Positions 6,736 to 9,730 of a DNA stretch of 9,730 nucleotides are shown piece by piece (the stretch's first letter is position 1; every line of letters begins with the position of its first letter). The notes beneath the pieces were generated by a model, which ran no database searches, had not been told where the DNA came from, and saw only the letters and a list, made by a program, of their open reading frames with translations. The position numbers were made by a program, and so were the translations under genes. The stretch is from an uncultured Porphyromonadaceae bacterium. GTDB lineage: Bacteria > Bacteroidota > Bacteroidia > Bacteroidales > Muribaculaceae. The stretch is from the NCBI GenBank assembly GCA_902462525.1, contig CABQCA010000086.1:1-9730 (forward strand), given 5' to 3'.

Positions 6736-9021
6736 ATGAAAAAATATTTCCTCCCTCTCAGCGCCTTCCTGGCCATGGCGACATCGGCTCAAGCCATATC
6801 GTTCAAAAGCGGAGTCTACACTTTTGACACGACAGGCGAAAATACTGTGCAGGTGTCGAAAGCTGATTCCAAAGATGCTGCCGGCGTAAAAATCACGTCC
6901 TACACCGTTCCTGGCACAGTGGAAAACAGCGGCACAACCTACACCGTAACAGCCATTGGCGAAGAAGCATTCAGATGGTCGAACGCTAAGGAAATAAAAC
7001 TTCCCTCAACCATCACGGTTCTCGACCGTTCGGCTTTCAACGGCTCGTCCGACCTCGCCTCCATCAATCTACCCGACGGACTGAAGTCTATCGGCGACTA
7101 TGCTTTTTCATCGACTGCCATAACGGCTCTCGACATTCCGGCATCTGTCGAAGAAATCGGAAACAGCACTTTCTTCACATGCAAATCGCTGAAGAGCATT
7201 ACTTTCCACGAAGGTCTGAAGAAAATCGGCATTTCGGCTTTCTACAAAACTGCAATCACCGATGTCAATCTTCCCGAGTCGCTTACAGAGCTTGGCGACA
7301 AAGCTTTCTACTATTGCGAGAAACTTAGCTCGGCGAAACTGCCTTCAAATTTGAAAAACCTTGGCACAGGTACTTTCCTGATGTGCTCGTCTCTTACCGG
7401 CATATCTTTGCCCGAAGGCCTCACCGCTATCGGAATTGAAGCCTTCCTCCAGACAGCCCTCACCGAAATAACCATTCCCTCTACGGTGGAAACTATCGGT
7501 ACGTCGGCATTCGCCCACACCAACATTTCCGAAATTAAGCTTGCTGCCGGAAACAAGAATTTCATTCTTATCGACGGCGTCCTCTACGACGCTGAGCAGA
7601 AACTGCTCTATGCAGTGCCCATGAAAGGCAAGTCGGAAGTAACCGTTTCATCGAAATGCATAGGCATAAACGGCGGTGCTTTCTGGGGCAGCCAGATAAG
7701 CAAAGTAACCCTCCCCGAAGGTATCCTTGCCATCGACGACTATGCTTTCTGTCAGTCAGACCTCGCCGAAATCAATTTCCCCTCCTCACTGACATATATC
7801 GGAGAGCAGGGCTTCGCTGCTACCAAACTTACAGAAATCACCCTTCCCGAAAATATGCCCTACGTGCTCGACGGCTCTTTCGCAGGTTGCACAGAACTTA
7901 CATCTCTCACAATCCCGTCTGCCGTAAAGATTATAGCAAACCATGCGTTCCACAACGACACAAAACTTGCTTCTGTGAAATGCCTCGGTTCGACAGCACC
8001 GGAGATCGACGATGTATACGAAACATACGACAGTCCTTTCTTTGGTGTCAGCGAATCGACACCCTGCAATATTCCAAAAGGCAGTATGGCTTCTTACAAG
8101 GCGGCTGGCTGGAATTCATACTTTACCCTCGTCGAGTCTGAAACTACGGCCGTAGCTGTGGAAAAAGTAACTCCTGCCGACGGAACAGTTCTCGGAAAAT
8201 ACGCCGACATGAAAGTAGAAATCAAATTCGGTTCCGACGTATCGATTGTCAATAACTCTCCCGAAGTATATCTGCGCAAAGGCAGCGAACTCTCAGGCGC
8301 TGTAATAGAATCCGACGGCGGCTGGAGAGTAAGCACCGCCGGCAAAGACGCAGTGCGTGTATGGTCCGACGACGGCGACGGCTACACCCAGTACTTCACA
8401 CCCGAGCAGGACACAGAATACTATCTCATCATTCCCGCCGGCATTGTCAAAAGCGCTGACGGAGCACTCAACGAACGCATCGTAGTAAAATGGTCTGGTC
8501 CAGCAGCTCCTAAAGCCCTCGAGATTGTCAGCGTTTCTCCTGCTAACGGCTCGACACTTCCATCTGGCTATTGCGATATGAAATTCCTCGTTACATTTGC
8601 CGACGACATCACCATCATTGACTATGGCCCCGACGCATTCTTACGTGAAAGCGACCCCGTCAGCGGCAAAGAAATATCCCCCGACCTCGGTTGGAAAGTA
8701 ACCAAAGAAAACGACAATACCATCAATATCTGGGCTTCCGACTATGACAACTGCGTCCAGACATTCAAAGTCAACAATGCACTTGTCTACTATATGACAA
8801 TCCCGGCAGGCGTGGTCCAGAATGCAGCCGGTGACAAGAACGAAGAAATCGTCATTGAACTCCGTGGCGCCACTTCCGGCATCGAAGGAATCAGTGCTGA
8901 CAGCAATGTCCTTCCCGCCGCACACTTTGACCTCACAGGCCGCACTGTTGCCCCCGATGCAAAAGGCATCCACCTGGTAAAGATGTCCGATGGTACAATC
9001 CGCAAAATAATCGTAAAATAA
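6736..9021 (+). CDS. Secreted BspA-like leucine-rich-repeat protein with two Ig-like modules
   Basis: The 761-residue protein starts with a signal peptide (MKKYFLPLSAFLAMATSAQA, cleavage after residue 20). Residues about 69-410 are BspA-type (LRR_5) leucine-rich repeats of roughly 22-24 residues, with the recurring pattern 'IGxxAFxxxxxLxxIxLPxxLxx'. They are interrupted near 273-302 by the insert 'NFILIDGVLYD...LLYAVP', a familiar feature of this family, and closed by 'NIPKGSMASYKAAGW' (445-459). Two related beta-sandwich modules follow (about 474-588 and 595-711). Residues about 728-761 ('AHFDLTGRTVAPDAKGIHLVKM', 'IRKIIVK') form a type A sorting tail. BspA-like proteins are surface proteins that can bind host or bacterial partners; that role here is inference from the family. 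The ATG at 6736 gives an ideal signal peptide. The gene stands alone between two terminators with its own promoter. Confidence 0.93.
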   Translation: MKKYFLPLSAFLAMATSAQAISFKSGVYTFDTTGENTVQVSKADSKDAAGVKITSYTVPGTVENSGTTYTVTAIGEEAFRWSNAKEIKLPSTITVLDRSAFNGSSDLASINLPDGLKSIGDYAFSSTAITALDIPASVEEIGNSTFFTCKSLKSITFHEGLKKIGISAFYKTAITDVNLPESLTELGDKAFYYCEKLSSAKLPSNLKNLGTGTFLMCSSLTGISLPEGLTAIGIEAFLQTALTEITIPSTVETIGTSAFAHTNISEIKLAAGNKNFILIDGVLYDAEQKLLYAVPMKGKSEVTVSSKCIGINGGAFWGSQISKVTLPEGILAIDDYAFCQSDLAEINFPSSLTYIGEQGFAATKLTEITLPENMPYVLDGSFAGCTELTSLTIPSAVKIIANHAFHNDTKLASVKCLGSTAPEIDDVYETYDSPFFGVSESTPCNIPKGSMASYKAAGWNSYFTLVESETTAVAVEKVTPADGTVLGKYADMKVEIKFGSDVSIVNNSPEVYLRKGSELSGAVIESDGGWRVSTAGKDAVRVWSDDGDGYTQYFTPEQDTEYYLIIPAGIVKSADGALNERIVVKWSGPAAPKALEIVSVSPANGSTLPSGYCDMKFLVTFADDITIIDYGPDAFLRESDPVSGKEISPDLGWKVTKENDNTINIWASDYDNCVQTFKVNNALVYYMTIPAGVVQNAAGDKNEEIVIELRGATSGIEGISADSNVLPAAHFDLTGRTVAPDAKGIHLVKMSDGTIRKIIVK
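6940..7965 (+). repeat. BspA-type LRR array (coding)
   Basis: About 14 degenerate units of roughly 66-72 nt encode residues 69-410. Recognisable cores include 'IGEEAFRWSNAKEIKLPST', 'IGDYAFSSTAITALDIPAS', 'IGISAFYKTAITDVNLPES', 'IGIEAFLQTALTEITIPST' and 'IDDYAFCQSDLAEINFPSS'. Units alternate between longer ('FxxCxSL') and shorter ('FxxTAI') forms. The array is interrupted by the non-LRR insert at bases about 7552-7641. Confidence 0.85.
8155..8868 (+). repeat. Two Ig-like (Big_5-like) modules in the BspA-like protein
   Basis: Residues 474-588 and 595-711 align throughout. 'VTPADGTVLGKYADMKVEIKF' corresponds to 'VSPANGSTLPSGYCDMKFLVTF'; 'SPEVYLRKGSELSG' to 'GPDAFLRESDPVSG'; 'GGWRV' to 'LGWKV'; 'RVWSDDGDGYTQYF' to 'NIWASDYDNCVQTF'; 'YYLIIPAGIVKSADGALNE' to 'YYMTIPAGVVQNAAGDKNE'. 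This is a clear internal duplication, diverged at the DNA level. Confidence 0.85.
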
Positions 9022-9044
9022 CACGACAATCCTCTAAACCGCTC

Positions 9045-9080
9045 AAATAGGGACCGCCGATTTGCGGTCCCTATTTTATT
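9045..9080. terminator. Strong intrinsic terminator after the BspA-like gene
   Basis: AAATAGGGACCGC (9045-9057) pairs perfectly with GCGGTCCCTATTT (9064-9076), a 13-bp stem with a 6-nt loop, followed by TATT. It lies 23 nt after the stop codon. The A-rich left flank and T-rich right flank allow some bidirectional action, although only the + strand gene clearly needs it. Confidence 0.9.
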
Positions 9081-9129
9081 GCTATTCCATCATTAGGGCT
9101 TGTAATAATCTCTTATAGCTGCAATAACC

Positions 9130-9596
9130 ATGAAGAAACAATTAATCTTTCTAACTATTGTGATAACTTGTGTACTACAGTCCATAGGCGAAAACCCAAG
9201 CGATAGCATAAATACTTCTGAACAAAGCTAAATAATTCCTACAGTAACGCCGTACTTTCTTCAACATCAATATCTCTCAGTAATAGCTACGATGATTGCC
9301 GTATCAGACGGATCCATTCTCGCCCCACTGGAATACTCAATACAATATCCGCCAACGGAAACAGCTTTCGTTCACCATTTAAAGATGAAGAAATAGAAGT
9401 GACAGTAATTGAAGAAAAATGCAAAAAGACATACATCTGGCAGTCCCGGAACCATCGTACCTTAGAGAAGCGCTGTACATTTCCTTCGTTCCGGTCGACA
9501 TTCACTATCAAGCATACGCTATCTGCATTGGCCAACTTGTCGACTGGGAAATATCATCCTCAACAGAAAAATCTCGCTCAACATACGGACGTATAA
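9130..9596 (+). pseudogene. Probable decayed gene for a small exported protein (signal peptide plus broken frames)
   Basis: An ATG at 9130 opens a 33-codon frame ending at 9231. Its product begins with a signal-peptide-like stretch (MKKQLIFLTIVITCVLQSIG) and then stops after a short polar tail. Beyond the stop, protein-like sequence continues in changing frames: 'IIPTVTPYFL' in the original frame, then 'SISLSNSYDDCRI' and 'DEEIEVTVIEE' in the third frame, which stays open to the stop at 9594-9596. Such a pattern fits a small exported beta-sandwich protein broken by a stop and one or more frameshifts. The length and layout resemble small DUF3244-type proteins of Bacteroidales, but the match is weak and I would not name it. 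Alternatives are a genuine 33-residue secreted peptide followed by non-coding DNA, or simply chance open frames. No convincing promoter or start context is seen before 9130, and no terminator follows on the + strand. Confidence 0.4.
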
Positions 9597-9673
9597 AAAA
9601 CCGTCATTTGCATTTTTGCGTTCCTACAATCTCCGGAGCCCGTCTGCCTGTCCGCCTAAAAGCCTGGCAGCCT

Positions 9674-9710
9674 AAAAAAAAAAGCCCGGGAGGCGTGTGC
9701 CTTCCGGGCT
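9674..9710 (-). terminator. Minus-strand intrinsic terminator of a gene beyond the right edge
   Basis: AGCCCGGGAGGC (9683-9694) and GCCTTCCGGGCT (9699-9710) form a 12-position stem around a 4-nt loop. One position is a G-T wobble on the + strand and a C-A mismatch on the - strand. Ten A residues at 9674-9683 read as a T-run on the minus strand directly after the hairpin, whereas the + strand side is G-rich (GAGAGGGGGC). The orientation is therefore leftward, serving a minus-strand gene that ends to the right of about 9711. Confidence 0.75.
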
Positions 9711-9730
9711 GAGAGGGGGCGGTTACCTAC

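Noticed and set aside
9640..9680. Repeated GCCTAAA (9656 and 9669 regions) as a possible attachment site or short repeat
   Set aside because: There are only two short copies next to a poly-A tract, and no integrase, tRNA or transposase is nearby.
9419..9712. 97-codon open frame on the + strand near the right end
   Set aside because: It runs through the poly-A tract and hairpin of the minus-strand terminator and has no protein-like pattern in its second half.
9699..9730. Minus-strand sequence GTAGGTAACCG with GGAAGG, recalling the 3' end of 16S rRNA
   Set aside because: The similarity is limited to a few bases, the anti-Shine-Dalgarno end is absent, and the bases form the arm of a terminator hairpin.

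Overview
The window looks like a chromosomal segment of a gut Bacteroidales bacterium, most likely of the Muribaculaceae/Prevotella type. The evidence is a set of secreted proteins with the C-terminal secretion tail typical of Bacteroidetes, an Omp28-family protein, a BspA-like leucine-rich-repeat protein, promoter elements of the Bacteroidetes form TAnnTTTG, and start codons preceded by A/T-rich sequence without Shine-Dalgarno motifs. No taxonomic marker gene is present, so the family-level placement is inference.

Layout from left to right, all genes on the + strand. (1) The 3' part of an Omp28-related secreted protein (1-813), followed by a hairpin. (2) A 1124-residue secreted multidomain protein (905-4279) made of beta-sandwich/Ig-like modules, the last two being a clear tandem pair, followed by a strong intrinsic terminator. 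(3) uxuA, mannonate dehydratase (4399-5565), with its own promoter, then an SDR-family D-mannonate oxidoreductase (5663-6475), then a long hairpin terminator. (4) A 260-nt intergenic leader with a good -7 box, a 21-bp-period direct repeat and several competing short hairpins. (5) A 761-residue secreted BspA-like LRR protein with two further Ig-like modules (6736-9021) and a 13-bp-stem terminator. (6) A low-density tail (9022-9730) holding a short signal-peptide-like ORF that seems to be the start of a decayed gene, and a terminator pointing leftward for a minus-strand gene beyond the right edge.

The functional core is a two-gene module of hexuronate catabolism. The SDR enzyme interconverts D-fructuronate and D-mannonate, and UxuA dehydrates D-mannonate to 2-keto-3-deoxy-D-gluconate (KDG). 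The isomerase (UxaC), KDG kinase and KDPG aldolase needed to complete the pathway are not in the window. The pair sits between genes for exported proteins that share a C-terminal tail and, for the two complete ones, a common Ig-like module. These are probably surface or secreted adhesin-like proteins, and nothing in the sequence ties them functionally to glucuronate use. I see no mobile element, CRISPR array, RNA gene, or clear sign of a new defence or metabolic system. The most unusual points are the shared module family in the two large secreted proteins, the structured leader of the LRR gene, and the decayed gene at the right end.
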